Positions 33,301 through 45,960 of a stretch of 64,000 nucleotides of DNA are shown here, in pieces (the first letter of the stretch is position 1; the number at the start of each line of letters is the position of its first letter). The notes under the pieces are model-generated. The model ran no database searches. It was not told the DNA's origin and saw only the letters and a list, made by a program, of their open reading frames with translations. The DNA lies in contig NC_091933.1 in NCBI RefSeq assembly GCF_041260155.1, positions 25,534,674-25,598,673 of the forward strand, written 5' to 3'. Origin of the DNA: Ptychodera flava. Taxonomy: Eukaryota > Hemichordata > Enteropneusta > Ptychoderidae. The translations under genes were made by a program, and so were the position numbers.

Positions 33301-36300
33301 CAGTTAATTATCTACTATAATTTTTACAATGATTTGTAACTTCTAGATAATATAAAAATTAATTCCCTAGAGTTAGCTATTAAATGAAATAAATTTGTTT
33401 TATATAAAAATCGCTGACTCCACTGTCTTATGTGTCATTTTCGTTATTTTTGACAAGGCAGGAGCAGAATTAAAGAAAAATTTGTTTTGTCTGTCAGCCT
33501 AGACATGTCGATATCAATTTCCTTCTTTTTGGTTAAATATATGACTTGGTTCTCGAATCAATAAGTTAGATTACTGCATCTGAAAAGATTACGACAAACG
33601 GCGGCCCTGTGCCCATACAAGAACATTATGATCATGTCATAAATTAAACAGTACATGTGAGACAGATACTATTGAACCTTGAAGGAAATCGGTCTGGGCA
33701 TATCTGAGGTACGATTCTAAATATAAAAAACTAAAACAAAATGGCTATATTGCTGCTATATTGGATCACATTGATTAACAAACCAATGTGCACTTGAATA
33801 AGATAGGCTTATGTCCTTTGTGCCAACTTTGAAAGAAATTTGTTCAGGCATGTCTTAGTTACGGCCTTAGCATGAAATTACTAATTCAGAAACATAATTA
33901 CCACCTGGAAGCTGTACTGGATCGCATCGAGAAAGAAGTTTCGAGCATATTATGTATGCCAATGACTTGTGTCCTTGTACCAACTTTGAAAAAAATAATT
34001 GAAGGTATCTCCGAGATAAGCTGATTGACAGACATACATGAACAGTACCAACCCCCTCGACTTCGTCGACAGGAGCTAAAGATTTTTCAACCATGTAAAC
34101 TAAACAACTGAAATGTAAGGTCAAAAGAATATAACAGTTAAGGTAGAATGCACCTCGTGACAGATATCGGAGCTTTAAACTTTTGCACTGCATGCTAGGT
34201 CTACTGCCAGAGGGGGATCATTTGAAGCCCACTGAGTAAATAAAGTGTCTATGGCTTATTTTTATGAAAATCGAAAATGTAATTTGCCCCAAAGAGATAA
34301 CTCAGAGAAGTCGGCCATTTTGAATTTTAAGTGACGGTAAATATTGGGTTTTGTACCGGATTTTCGAGATAACGCCTTCCATCTGAAAACACCATCAAGA
34401 CAGACATGAGCGGCTTCCAGCTTGCAGATATCAGCCATAATTTACAGCTCGCGGATGGAACTTTTTAATCAACGACTGTCCAGAAGTAAAGTTGGTCTAA
34501 CCCTCAGCAGTATTTTATATAAGATATTTTGCGAGTTGGTATACTCTATCACTGCAGAAATAGCGTATATCAACAACCTTTGTTTTATCTTAACCTATCC
34601 AAGTCATCATCTAGTTCATCCGTTCAATATTATTCAATGATTCATGTTTGATTGAACTACCATCGTGTTTTCAAAGAACTCTCGTTGTCGTCCGGCGAAA
34701 GCGCATCGCATGAAACAGTGTGCATGGTCCAACATCAACTATTATGGCCCTAATGGTATTATCAAGGAATGTCAACATATTTCCTGATATGTTCTTAACA
34801 GCCAACGATTGGTAATACTTGAAACTTACAAACTTACAAACTTACAACTTTGTATTTGGATCTCACTGATCGCCAGAGAACGCACACTCATAGCCGCCAA
34901 ACTGTTTATCCAAGTGCTTGATTCATTTTACATCAAGGCAAATCATTGAGTACTTTCGCACCAGCTATAGCTAATTACCATGTGCCATCACCTGAAACAT
35001 TTGCTCCTGCACTAAATTATTGGGGAATATGTAGCAGATTGTATATTGTGTCTTGTAATATTTCGCAAGTGCCGTCCAGGAGGGAATACATTGTAGCAGA
35101 TAATCATGACCCACCAATCCAGTAGTGAGTAATTCGAAAATCACATAAATAAGTTGATCGGTTGACGCTTACAGAAGTGTCATATACATGTTGTATTCTA
35201 AAAGTTAGTCAGATTCATGAATATGCACTCGATATGCAACAGAACCCACGCAATGACTTAAAACTCATCGGGGGAACGGAAGGAATGGGACGATATTCAA
35301 AATTAATATAGTGATGAAGGAGTACATATAACTTCAAATGTAAAAATTTTGGCGTCGGACAATGGGATCTTAAAAAACACGAAGTCAACCTTTTTAACAT
35401 TCTCTCCTCCAGAGCTGTTTGTTAATAATGCCTATCATGTTGTTAACTTATGCTCTATGTCCCTTCAATAAAGGGGTGTGAATTTAACAAAAGATCTGAC
35501 GCAACTGCACTCCGGGTCCTGTGGAATGGCAATCTGCGTGTAAGGTCACGTTCAGCTCCATATTCTTGCTTTCGTTGGTACTTCACTTTCAACGGTAATG
35601 AGTGCAAGAATCCAGTACCGATAGACAGTGTCGTTTATTCCACCAGCAATGAAAATCATCACTGCGTAACTTCAAGTAAGTCTGAATGGAGTACTGTACA
35701 CTATAAATATAAATTCTTAATCTCATTGGACATCTCGCCAATATGAGGAAAATCAGGTGCAGAGATTTACTCGTTTTCCCCTCTTTGGTTTTGCCCTTTG
35801 CATTCGTCTCAGGTAGGTCCTCGCCTCGAGACCTGAACGTATGACGTAGGAATTTCGAGTTTATAGACAACAAAAAGGAACGCTTTTTACATATGCAGAG
35901 AACTTTCCTTACTTACATGCAGTTCTGCCAAAACACTGACACTGTATTTTATGGAGTTTTGGTTAATCTTAGCGGGATATCGAGAGGAATACTTGATCAA
36001 ATTGTGAGTGTTTGAGGGACGATTCACCTATTGTAGCCGAAGATGGGTCTACATTTTTTGTGTCTCAGTCAAAATTAGTGAACACCAACACTAACAAGTA
36101 TTGGTGATCCTTTCAGAAGATTATGAAAATTCAATGGGTCTCTCCCTTGCCATCGCTAGAGTAAATTTTGACGACTTGTCGATATTTGTGTTTATGGCGT
36201 TTTTACAGATGTGATGAAATGAGCAGTGTTTGACTTTGCAACAAAGTCTGTACATGTAGACTTGGAACAAGATTCAATTCTCAACGATACAAATTGCAAT

Positions 36301-36919
36301 CAGCAGCCAATAGCATTATATATTTTTGGTCATTTAATTTTTTATATTGCCATCTAGTAAGAGTTAAAAGCGAAAAGGGTAGACTATATGAGATGATAAC
36401 CAAATTTGTAAATACATAAAGAATACATTCATTTTGCCGAAGTTGGCTGATCCTTATTAGTCGGTCAGCAGTAACATCACAATCGATGCTGCAGCCGAAA
36501 AAAAATTGTTATGCCGATATATAAATTGCCTGCAACAGAATCTGTCCATCGTAATTTATTCACACAACAATTTACGATGGACAGATTCTTTTGCAGATAA
36601 TTTGTTAAGGTGTTTTGTTTGTTTGCACGTAACGTAATACATAACCGATGGTATTTTCAAATGCTAACACTGACAATATTATTGATGATATACTTGACAC
36701 TTTCCTATCTAACTAATATATCGGACTTTTCTTCTCACCACTAAGTTTCATGCTTTTTACATTTCAGTCGAAGGTGTGTGCTACGGTATACCATATGGCA
36801 AAGTAAATGTGGAATTCCGCCTGTCAGATTGTCCCTATGTAATCCCGGGCGGTGAAGCCTACACTGGATTGAACTCGGCCTCTCGTATTATTGTTGAGGA
36901 AATTCTAACATCGTATTAG
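30385..36919 (+). CDS. CTHRC1-like secreted protein gene B (splice donor after exon 2 lost)
   Basis: Exons: 30385-30501, 34677-34766, 35474-35675, 36768-36919 (TAG). Exon 1 encodes a clean signal peptide (MTSIKMMV, then LSLILVLLCVVIA, VAGEEKPES). The coding frame is open in every exon, with ECEF replaced by GCEF, GWNSAS by GLNSAS (Trp to Leu), and a two-codon insertion in exon 2 (PAKAHRMKQCAW). After exon 2 the donor reads AAG/gaatgt instead of the AAG/gtaagt of A, C and D, so normal splicing of intron 2 should fail unless the GT 4 nt downstream is used, which would shift the frame. Intron 1 is 4.2 kb owing to two MITEs and a repeat-bearing insertion. Poly(A) signals AATAAA are at 37182 and 37240. 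It may be a recent pseudogene. Confidence 0.72.
30617..30656. repeat. Perfect 18-bp-arm hairpin in intron 1 of gene B
   Basis: GATACACCCTATATTGTA is followed by TTTA and its exact inverse. The homologous sites in A (near 5102) and C (near 46193) lack the second arm, so the palindrome arose in B. Confidence 0.9.
30955..31739. mobile_element. TA-flanked MITE (pogo/Tigger-like ends), 785 bp
   Basis: The ends are CAGTGAAACCTATACTT and its inverse AGACAGGTTCCGCTG, with TA outside both (30953-30954 and 31740-31741). Inside, 31107-31320 and 31505-31727 form long inverted arms with ctccaagcttggagc at their inner edge. Gene A has the empty site (gcccgagtacatcctttg, TA at 5434-5435). The cagt-gaacct start with ggacacctct motifs recalls pogo/Tigger-type MITEs. 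It has no coding capacity. Confidence 0.92.
32798..33099. mobile_element. TTA-flanked MITE (PIF/Harbinger-like), 302 bp
   Basis: The ends GGCCAAAAAAAAGAAGAATG and CATTTCTTTTCTTTTTTGGCC are inverted and continue as tttctggtcag/ctgaccagaaa. TTA borders both sides (32795-32797, 33100-33102). Gene A at about 6440-6460 lacks the insert. A 3-bp TTA duplication with GGCC-type ends suggests PIF/Harbinger, by inference. Confidence 0.85.
33172..34138. repeat. Repeat-bearing insertion in intron 1 of gene B
   Basis: Relative to gene A (contiguous at about 6510-6520), B has about 970 extra bases here. They include two diverged copies of a module reading ggatc(a/g)ca ... aatg(t/a)gcc...cttgt(g)cc...accaactttgaaa(g/a)aaat, ending in gacagacata ... 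cccctcgacttcgtcgacaggagctaaag. This tail (also at 55780-55835) is a dispersed repeat. No gene. Confidence 0.55.
36531..36595. repeat. Hairpin in intron 3 of gene B
   Basis: tgcaacagaatctgtccatcg is mirrored, with one mismatch, by cgatggacagattcttttgca, and the arms extend to gtaaatt. Homologous sequence in A and D is only partly palindromic. Confidence 0.85.
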
Positions 36920-37162
36920 TTCTTTGAGCAGAACATTACTTTGTAAACTTTAAAAAACCGACTTTCTGAATTCAGAAACAACCTCGGATGTCTTAAAATT
37001 ACAACAGATAGTGCCCGATTGGTTTGAATTTTTCGGTATGTTTGCTAAATGAAGAGCGTCACTTTACTGTAGCTAGGTCCGTTACTTTGACCAGTTGATG
37101 TATTGTCGTACAAATCATTACGACCATACAACAACGTTGAAGGCCTTCCTTTCTATTTTGTT

Positions 37163-37278
37163 TTTGCTCCGTTCGGATATCAATAAATTAAGATTATTCT
37201 TCTGTTTAACTTCATATCAATTTGCTCCGTTCGGATATCAATAAATTAAGATTATTCTTCTGTTTAACTTCATATCCA
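37163..37278 (+). repeat. 58-bp tandem duplication around the gene B poly(A) signal
   Basis: The block tttgctccgttcggatatc with aataaattaagattattc and ttctgtttaacttcatatc occurs twice with a 58-bp period, giving two AATAAA signals (37182-37187 and 37240-37245). C has a single copy (49290-49345). Confidence 0.9.
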
Positions 37279-37765
37279 GAATCGTGTATCGTTTTATTTT
37301 TTAACTGTTCTGTGACGTTTACTTAAACAGAGCAGTTGAACCGTAGGTGAAAAGAGGAAATCAATCGTCTTTTAATTCTGTCCACAGGTTCCGTTTTACT
37401 TTGATCTCTGTTAGTAACGATTTCTCTTCAAAATGTCACAACTATGGATTTTAACGCTTTTTACGCCGTCTTAGATTTTCGTGCCAATGTTTAAACTGCT
37501 ACCTGGAATTGTAAAAGATGTGAGATACAGCAAAGTTTGATTGCCTCTGAACAGGTATTGAAAACTCAGTCCTCATACATACAAAAACATGCGTCTCCTT
37601 AAAAGCAGAAAAAACTGGAGAAAGCATTAAATCTTTAAATACAATCATAACGACGACAGTGATGACCATGATGACATTGACAATGCTCATGATTATGGCG
37701 ACAAAAGGGAAAAACGTTGAGCGTTGATCCTGTTAAGCTCTTTATTTGGATAGGGTAGTCGGTTA

Positions 37766-38334
37766 CAATGGACGTATGAGTTATTGGCACACCAAATTAG
37801 ATAGTTACCCAGCAACGTAGCTGAGTAGTTTGCTATATGATCCGGCGTCTACCTAAACAAGAGTCTGTTTATGGTCTGAAGACTAGTAAGGAATCCAGAA
37901 AACTCAGCTGGCAGCTCCTCCACTAAGTAAACTGATATGCCGAGACTGGAAAGATTTGAAGGGGGAATAAAATGTTGTAGAGTGTAAAACTGTTATTAAC
38001 TGTTATGGTCACTTTGTGCCCTGTATTTCCTTTGATACATAATATTTTGAATTACATGTACAACAAAGTGTTTTACACGCTTCAATATTTGTTTCCCCTT
38101 TCAAACTCTCCAATGGAGCGGGTGCTAGTGGAAAATGATTTGTTGTAGTATAGGCATATCAGTTTCTTTCACTGGAGAAGCTGCCTGCTGAGTTTGATGG
38201 ATTACTTATCAGTGTTCAGACAATAAAACAGAGGCTCGTTTAGGCAAACGCCAGGTCATATAGCAAACTGCTCATGCAGCTAAGTTGTTGGGTAATTATC
38301 TAATTTGGTGTGCCAATAACTCATGCGTCCACTG
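37766..38334. mobile_element. TA-flanked foldback MITE, 569 bp, 3' flank of gene B
   Basis: The ends CAATGGACGTATGAGTTATTGG and CCAATAACTCATGCGTCCACTG are inverted over arms of about 230 bp. TA flanks both sides (37764-37765, 38335-38336). Gene A shows the empty site (ttttTAgtcatatctcag, TA at 19850-19851). Confidence 0.92.
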
Positions 38335-38336
38335 TA

Positions 38337-40260
38337 ATCATATCTCATACAGGAGCCAGGGCCATTTAATCTGAAGGGATTGCGCTTTGTTAAGTTTTAA
38401 ACATTATCGGTCGCGCACCCGGAGCATGTTTTTCTTGGCTTTATAATGATGATTGTAATGAGGTAATGGAAATTTAGCTTATTCCATTCAAAGAATCCAT
38501 AAAGTAGGAAAATATTATATATACTTGCGAATAAAGTGATCGATTATGTAAGAGTAGATATAACGATCGGAATGTAAAGTATCAGGGAAGGAAGAAATTT
38601 GCAAACATTTGGTTAGATTGAATTGACTTTGGGATCAATAAAGTGTGGGAATCATACGCCTCTCGTGGAAGTTAACCGAGTATAACCAAAGGTTTCACCG
38701 GCTTACTTTTATGTAAGCTTAAAATTAAATTTTCCCTACAGAGTTCGCACAAGAATTGTGGTCATTTTGAATATGAAATATCAGTGACGTAACTCAGTAA
38801 CATAGAACCATTGTTACATTTAATCTTGAGTACCGCCGAGTCCTGCTAATGTCATAATTATATGATAAAACATGCAAAAATAAATATCTGAAACTTTGGA
38901 TGCATCTTTAGGAAATTCCGTATTGAAAGTTGAATAAAGAGTGACTTGATAAAATCCCCTCTATTGCCTGCTTCTTGAGAGTAATGATCCAACATGATGT
39001 AGGTGCAAAATCTGGACGGGATAAAATGTAGGGCAATTTGTTCCATTTGTTTGCTTCTAGCTTGCAAACAGTTACAGCCCTATTTCTGTTTCATTACCGG
39101 AGTTATCATTTTACAAAACAGAGACTGGGATACCTTCTCTTTTACTGTTTATTGACTTATTCTGGCTTCTAAAGTACCCGAAAGGTGGGAAAGTTTGCTT
39201 TAACTGTCTTTTTCCAGCCTCAGTGGGCTGGTGCCTTTTTCTCTCTGTGGGTGGACTTTGGAGCAAAGCTATAGGGTTATAGATTAGCTTAGAATGGACC
39301 AGTAGTTGATAGACTATACGTGATGTAAATGCAAAATCCAGGAGAGATAAACTTGTCATAAAATAATGCTTGTTCTAGCTCACTCACATGTATTCCTGTC
39401 AAATTACTCGTGTTAGTTTTGAACAAGATGGCGGCTGACATGGAGAAAAATTTCTTTCTAGCCTAACAAGGGTGGGTACCTTATCTTTTTCTGTTATCGG
39501 GTTATGTTTAATCATGTTGAAGCCGAAACGAGAGAAATTTTATTTTTCTATTTTCCAGCCATATTTGCTGGTACTTGTTTCTCTCTGTTTTTTTGGCTGA
39601 AAAAAGGGTGAATACTGCCTGTATGTTTCTGACGTTAACAAAATATATTTAGCTTCTTTCTGTGTATTCGGGTTAATAATTATACACCAAAAAGTCAATT
39701 TAATGAGATGGGTTATACGAATATTTACTTTAACCTGCCAGCTCAAAACAAATACAGCGAAAAACGTTTTCCTCATTGGTGCCTATTAAGGGATAACAAA
39801 CCAAAGGAAAGAAAGAAGGAACTTCAACCTTGCTTCAATTTCTGTCAAATGGAAGACATTTCGAACCAAACTGAAAGAAAGGAAATAACCCAATATCCTA
39901 TGACATATCTAGGAGCTTCTGTCATGAACATTACAATTGCTAGGAAGTTCATTGTATGCTGTATTGTTGACTTATATCGAGACTTGTGAATACCGAGACA
40001 AGGGAATGTTGAGAAAAAGGGAAAGAGTAGATGAAACAAACGCGGACAGAAGTAAACAATGAGTGGTATTCATAAGTGTTAAACTTGTAATCTTGCTTTT
40101 CAAACGACCAGAATCCCTTTAAATTGCACCCAACCCTTCTGACGTGGCGATGTTCCATGTAAAATTAAAGTAAGCCCAAAGGGACCCTATAGCTTTTTTA
40201 GCTTTGTGCCTTTCACACTTATGTTGATAACAGCAGCATCATTATTTAGGCGTCTTCAAG
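38337..40260. other. Flank between genes B and C: repeats, no supported gene
   Basis: 38390-38900 matches the 3' flank of C (50100-50880), for example cagggaaggaagaaatttgcaaacatttgg and aatcccctctattgcctgcttcttgagag. 39105-39620 holds diverged repeats of the tttccagcctca...ggctggtaccttttctc motif. About 39700-40200 is a copy of the module also seen at 52000-52660 (ggacgacat/ggaagacat, gaaccaaactgaaagaaaggaaataacccaa). Reading frames here are repeat-derived. Confidence 0.5.
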
Positions 40261-40326
40261 GATATTCATTTTTAAACACGGTAATTTTATAGCTTTTTAC
40301 TCTATATTCCAACACGAGCAAAAGCA

Positions 40327-40328
40327 GC

Positions 40329-40364
<36 letters not shown>
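40327..40364. repeat. (CAA)n microsatellite
   Basis: Uninterrupted caa/aac triplets. A related impure run is at 52743-52806 at the homologous place in the next module. Confidence 0.95.
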
Positions 40365-40365
<1 letters not shown>

Positions 40366-41209
40366 TCAGCGATAACAAATTTATAACAACTACATAAGAG
40401 TGCACGGTCTCTTTGTCAATTTCGTTGGCTGCGTCTAGGTTGTATGTAGCTGTTTTGCTATTTCACTGTTCGTGGCTTACTCTGAGTCTCACTGGCTCAT
40501 AGAATGCGTCAGTGACGATAGTGTTCACGCATTGAAAGTTTTGATTAGAGCTTTTTCATTATGCTAACAATAGAAAGACATAAGAAAGTGAATGTAAATG
40601 GTTTTCCGTATTTCACATCTGTTCTGAGCGGCACCGATTACCAGTGCATGTTCGTATTTTGATCGAGAAAAATACGCCTTTAAAAAATTGCTGCTAAAAA
40701 GGAACGTCGTCATTTCATGTGATGTTTCGACTAAAAAGACTAAAACGTCAGTAATAAAGGTTGATGTCGAAGAAAATGCGTATTATGAGAAATTCAAAAG
40801 GGCAACAAAAAGTTACCGGGCGAAAATGCCAACAACTTAGAGGGAATAATAGTTTTCGCTGCCTTTTGGTGTAACGTATACGTTGGTCACAGTCATTACA
40901 TGACCACACATGTCTATGTGAATTACCAGTTGAAGGTATACGACTGTGACTGGAGACTGAATTTGTCATTCTGCATCACACATTCGCCATCTGTTAGCAA
41001 AAAGAAGTATTTTGTACGCACAATACACCGAAAAACGTTTCAGCGTTTACACAAACAGTAGCACGAGTGACCAATTCAAAATCTCGCTGGCAAAAGAGGG
41101 AAGAAAATAATTGATAATTCGCCCTGTACGTTCGTTTGCTCCCACAAAGGTACAAACTTCTTACGGTATGATTATTTGATTTATAATTTATCATAGATGC
41201 TGAAACAAG

Positions 41210-42940
41210 AGAAAGTTTGTTCCGTTAGATATTTTCTGGCCTCATGCAGGCGAAGACCTTCCTTTTTATTCTGCTTGTTTTTGGCCAAACAGAAATCATT
41301 TTGAGGGAAAATTTGTTGTATATTTTTCTTCGCTAGCCTCATCGCATTGGTACCATGTAATTTAGAAAATTCTTTGACACGAAAAAAGTCCGAAACTCGA
41401 AGACGTTTGTAGTGTATGTGCGTTGGTCGCCTACAAAAGTGCTTCTCTGTTTTTTATGTGAAACAAGAAAGTCGGAGTATTAGCGGGTAGTGCAAATTTA
41501 TTTTTTTCTGTTTGAAGCAAGAGGAGAAATCAAAATTTCGCCCAATGATCGTTTCCTCCTTAAGAATTAATGAAAAACAATTAAATAAATGAGAGAGCAC
41601 AACTGTTCACATTACTTCAGTTTCTTTCATGGGAAGACAATCTGAATAATGATAAATAAAACTACCTTTCATCAGAAAAAATATTGACGTCCATATATTC
41701 GGACTCACAGACTCTATTCAGCAACTTGAAGTGGACATTCATTCGTAGCATTCATATGGACAAAAATGATTCACGAGCTTCGTACTTTCCAATGTGTTTA
41801 ATCAAAGTTGTGGGCTTCCGAATGTTTACCATTTGTCAGCATATACCATCAAATTTGGTATATCATCGCCCGCAATATTCAATAATAAGCAGAAGCGAAA
41901 AATTACCCTTCCCTGAAAATTGCCGCATTATGAAAATAATACAATTTCAACGAAATAACCCATTGCTCTGTTTGTGTTGGTACTTGGTTACGGCTGGTAC
42001 TTGTTTCTCTGTGTTTATTTGGATCAATCATTAACTTGAAAAAAGTCTAAAGGGGATAAATGTTATACTGCGTGTATGTTTCTGGCCTAAACAAAATAGT
42101 TGCATTCTTTCTGTCTATTCGGCTCGTTTTACTCCAGAAAGTTGAAATAATTAGGCGGTTCGAATGAATTTTTCTACAAACAGAGAGAACAAAGGTTATT
42201 ACCGCCTCTACAGCATCAATGAAAAAATATTCCGAGAAAAGAGAAAGAAAGAATATCCACCTTGCTGTAATTTATTTCAGACGGAAGATATTTCTGAAAT
42301 CGTATGAAACGGACGGGCATATCTAGAGTCATCGTCATGCATGTTACAATGATTTTGTTAGTAGTTAATTTTTTCTGGTATTTTGTTAACTCACAAAAAG
42401 ATTTGGAAATACATGACACAAGAGAAGGGAATAGAATTCGGTAAAGTCTCTATCCGATGAAACAAACACAAATAGAGCTAAATAAAGCGTTAGATTTATA
42501 GTGTTAGTAATTTTGCACTACCAATGGCTAGAATTCCCCGAATTGCATCCAACCCTTATGGCTTGGCGACGCTTCATAAAAGGCAAGCCTAAAGGGACTG
42601 TTTAGCTCTTGCAGCTTTGTGCCTGTCATACTTGAAAACAGCAGTCTCTTAATTTAGGCGTGCTCATGTTATATTTATTTAAGATGCGATATTTTTATAC
42701 TTTTTTACCTTAGTTACAAAACAATGACAGCTTATTGACATGAACTAGACAGAAGCTAAAGTTCCCTTTGGTAAATTTCGTTGGCTGCATCTAGGTTTTG
42801 ATGTAGCTGCTTTGCAATATCACACCTCGTGGCGGACTCTTAGTCTCGCTGACGCAAAGGATGCGTCAATGACGTTAGTGTTCTCACCTTGCGGCTGCAC
42901 TAATTTCTCATAGATGGCGTTCAATGTCAAGCCTTTTACA
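41210..42940. other. Additional upstream module of gene C, no supported gene
   Basis: Copies of the ttctggcctca / gctggtacttgtttctctgtg motif at 41228, 41331 and 41990, atcaatcattaacttgaaaaaagtcta at 42023 (also 3707 and 51871), and the ccaacccttatggcttggcg (42550) and aaatttcgttggctgcatctagg (42774) modules. Same order as in other 5' flanks, hence a further segmental copy. Confidence 0.5.
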
Positions 42941-42965
42941 TGTAATAGTAATTAACCAGCCATCG

Positions 42966-43055
42966 TTTTATTAGCTCACGTGTGTAAACACGTGGGCTAA
43001 TGTCATAGCGATGTCTGTCTGTCTGTCCGTGTGTGTGTGTGTGTGTGTTAGTGTG

Positions 43056-43144
<89 letters not shown>

Positions 43145-44735
43145 TTACACGATAACGGATTCAGGTCAGATTTGGTAAACAGGTACCATATGCTACTTGC
43201 AAGAACTGATTAGATTTTGGCTAGTGTGGCTTGCATATTAATGAAGTTATGCAATATCGTTTTTTTCCGTACAATGGTTTCCCTATGGAGACGGTAATGA
43301 CAGTGTAGACATATATCAAGAAATACTGCACAAAATTTCATGAAACTTTTCACAAATGACAATCTCAGAACATTATGATGATACTGTGAGTGTCATGTCA
43401 ATTATCTTCTCATTTGCATATTTAATGAAATTTTGTTATTAGTGAGATAAATCTGAAATTCCTGCACCAAAGTTGATGATACTTGACACAAATATTGATC
43501 TGATATATATCTAATTATACTGAGAAGAATTGGGCAGTGTCAAGTTAATAAAAAGTTCATTTGCATATTTTATGAAGTTTTGTAATTAGTCATATAACTC
43601 CAATATAACTGCACCAAATGTGATGAAATCTGCTGAAGATACTGATCTGACTGATATCTAACTGTAGTGTAAAGCATTTAGTAGTGTGAAATTAATTAAG
43701 GGTTCATTTGCATATTTAATGAACTTTGTAATTAGGTATATAACTCTGAAATTACGGCACCCAAGTCAGTGAAATTGGGTACAGATATTGTTTTGATAAA
43801 TATCTAATTGTACTGAGAAGCATTTGGCAGTGTCAAGTTAACAAATAGGTCATTTGCATATTTTATGAAGTTTTGTAATTAGTCATATAACTCAAAATAA
43901 CTGCACCAAATGTGATGAAATCTGCTAAAGATACTGATCCGACTGATATCTAACTGTAGTGTAAAGCATTTTGTAGTGTGAAATTAATTAAGGGTTCATT
44001 TGCATATTTAATGAACTTTGTAATTAGGTATATAACTCTGAAATTACGTCACCCAAGTCAGTGAAATTGGGTACAGATATTGTTTTGATAAATATCTAAT
44101 TGTACTGAGAAGCATTTGGCAGTGTCAAGTAAACAAATAGGTAATTTGCATATTTTATGAAGTTTTGTAATTAGTGATATAACTCCAAAATAACTGCACC
44201 AAATGTGATGAAATCTGCTGCAGATACTGATCCGACAGATATCTAATTGTGGTGTAGAGCATTTAGTTGTGTGAAGTTAATTAAGGGTTCATTTGCATAT
44301 TTAATGAACTTTGTAATTAGGTATATAACTCTGAAATAACGGCACCAAATTTTGTGAAACGTGCTACAGATATTGATTTGATAAATATTTAATTGTGCTA
44401 TGAATCATTGAACAGTGTCAAGTTAATTTAGGGTTTATTTGCATATTTAATGAACTTTGTAATTAGTGACATTACTCTAAAAGTACAGCATTAAATTAAA
44501 TAAAACGTGCTACAAATGTTAATCTGATGGATATAAAATTGTCCCATGAAGCATTGAACAGTGTCAAGTTAATTAACAGCCCATTTGCATATTAAATAAA
44601 GTTTTGTAATTAGTGATTAAACTCTAAGAGTACTGTGCGAAGTTGAAAAAAACCCTGCTGATACCAGTGATAACATATATCGTATTGTTCTGAGAAGTGT
44701 TCCACTATTAATGAACCTGATGTAAAACACGTGAG
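42966..44735. repeat. CTGT-headed tandem repeat element, dimer about 293 bp
   Basis: It starts tagctcacgtgtgtaaacacgtgggctaatgtcatagcgatg, followed by a CTGT/GT microsatellite (43009-43144). About ten diverged monomers of about 147 bp then follow, each with catttgcatatttaatgaa, aattagt-atataactc and gatattg/ctgatc motifs. Alternate monomers are more alike: ttaattaagggttcatttgc recurs at about 43693, 43985 and 44278, so the higher-order unit is a dimer of about 293 bp. Near the end, aaaacacgtgagca (44723) echoes the start in inverted orientation. Class unknown; it is a dispersed element with internal tandem structure. Confidence 0.75.
43009..43144. repeat. (CTGT)n-(GT)n-(CTGT)n microsatellite
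   Basis: A tract of gtctgtctgtctgtcc, then about 80 bp of gt dinucleotides with two tta interruptions, then nine or so ctgt units. Confidence 0.95.
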
Positions 44736-45906
44736 CATATTCAGTTCATATCTGGTTTTCAATACAATTTTAGCGTAGACTTCGGCTGTGTCTGGAACAT
44801 ATCTGTACTCATTGTGACTTATACGATAATTTGGTTTACCAAATAAATTTAGTCATAGATAAACAGGCTGCACCGCGAAGAGCTTAACGTTGAATAACAA
44901 TGTCAACTCAGACGAAAATTGTGGTATCCAAAGACTCAGAAATAAAAAATAATGAGACTAAAAGGGGAAGAAGACCAGCAGACTATATGGGTCACGGTTG
45001 TTAGTTAAAAGTTACATCTTGATGAAACTTTAAATGAAAATTTTAAAAGATCAAGTGGTATAACGACAATTCTTTAACAAGACAATTCATTACAAATTAC
45101 ATAGGCAGTCGTTACAACATTCGCCTTCTGATGAAGTTAGAGTATTAATGATGCAATTAAGCACTGAAAATGAAAAAAAATTACATGGTACCACAAAGTC
45201 AAACATGCAGTACAAAGTTTAAAACTTGAGAAAACGTGTATACCTTGGTATCAACGCCGTTCGACGTTTTCAATGCCGCTTTACGGTGTTCCATTATGTG
45301 GGGGTTGGGGTGGGTGGGGTGGGTTGAGTGATTCTAACCAACCATGCTATTTCCTGGCCAGCAAAAATGATGATCAACGCTACGGAACTGATCTGGAGAG
45401 TAAATGGGCTTATGTCAGCACGCTTTGAACAAGTATTTACCATGTTACTATTTTAATCAAGAATATTTAACGGTACAGAGTTGTTAGAAAGTGCATGATT
45501 AAAAACGGAGAAAAACAAGAGTTGCCGGTCTTAATATTTTTAAAAAGTGACAAGGCAAGACGAAAAATGTGTTTGTTTGTCAAAATTGGCAATTTGTTAT
45601 CGATTCCAAGAGAAATAAGAAGGTGGTGATATGAAAACTACCAACTGATTGCAATAGTGATTATTTTCTTGTAAAAATAATTCAGATCAATTAATGGAAC
45701 TTGGTCTGGTGCGATTGAGTTTTCGCCAGATATCAAGGTCATAAAATCTTAACTGCACTCAGCCTCTTCCAAAATAGAATTGCTGATTGTAATTAAAGCT
45801 TGGTTATTTATGATCGTACGAATTGCACGGCTCGAGTTTTAACAGAAAATTTGAATACATATACTTGCATAACAAAAGGAAACTGTCAGTGTCCAACGAA
45901 AATGAC

Positions 45907-45912
45907 TTATAA
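45907..45912 (+). promoter_or_regulatory. TATA box of gene C
   Basis: gacttataaggtctg, 49 bp upstream of ATG 45961, conserved in position with A and B. Confidence 0.55.
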
Positions 45913-45960
45913 GGTCTGTGTTCCTGAACATTTAGCATTTAGCCAAGAACATCGTCGATC

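Noticed and set aside
43013..44720. Regularly spaced repeats that might be read as a CRISPR array
   Set aside because: Monomers are about 147 bp and diverged, contiguous without unique spacers, in eukaryotic DNA; this is a tandem repeat.
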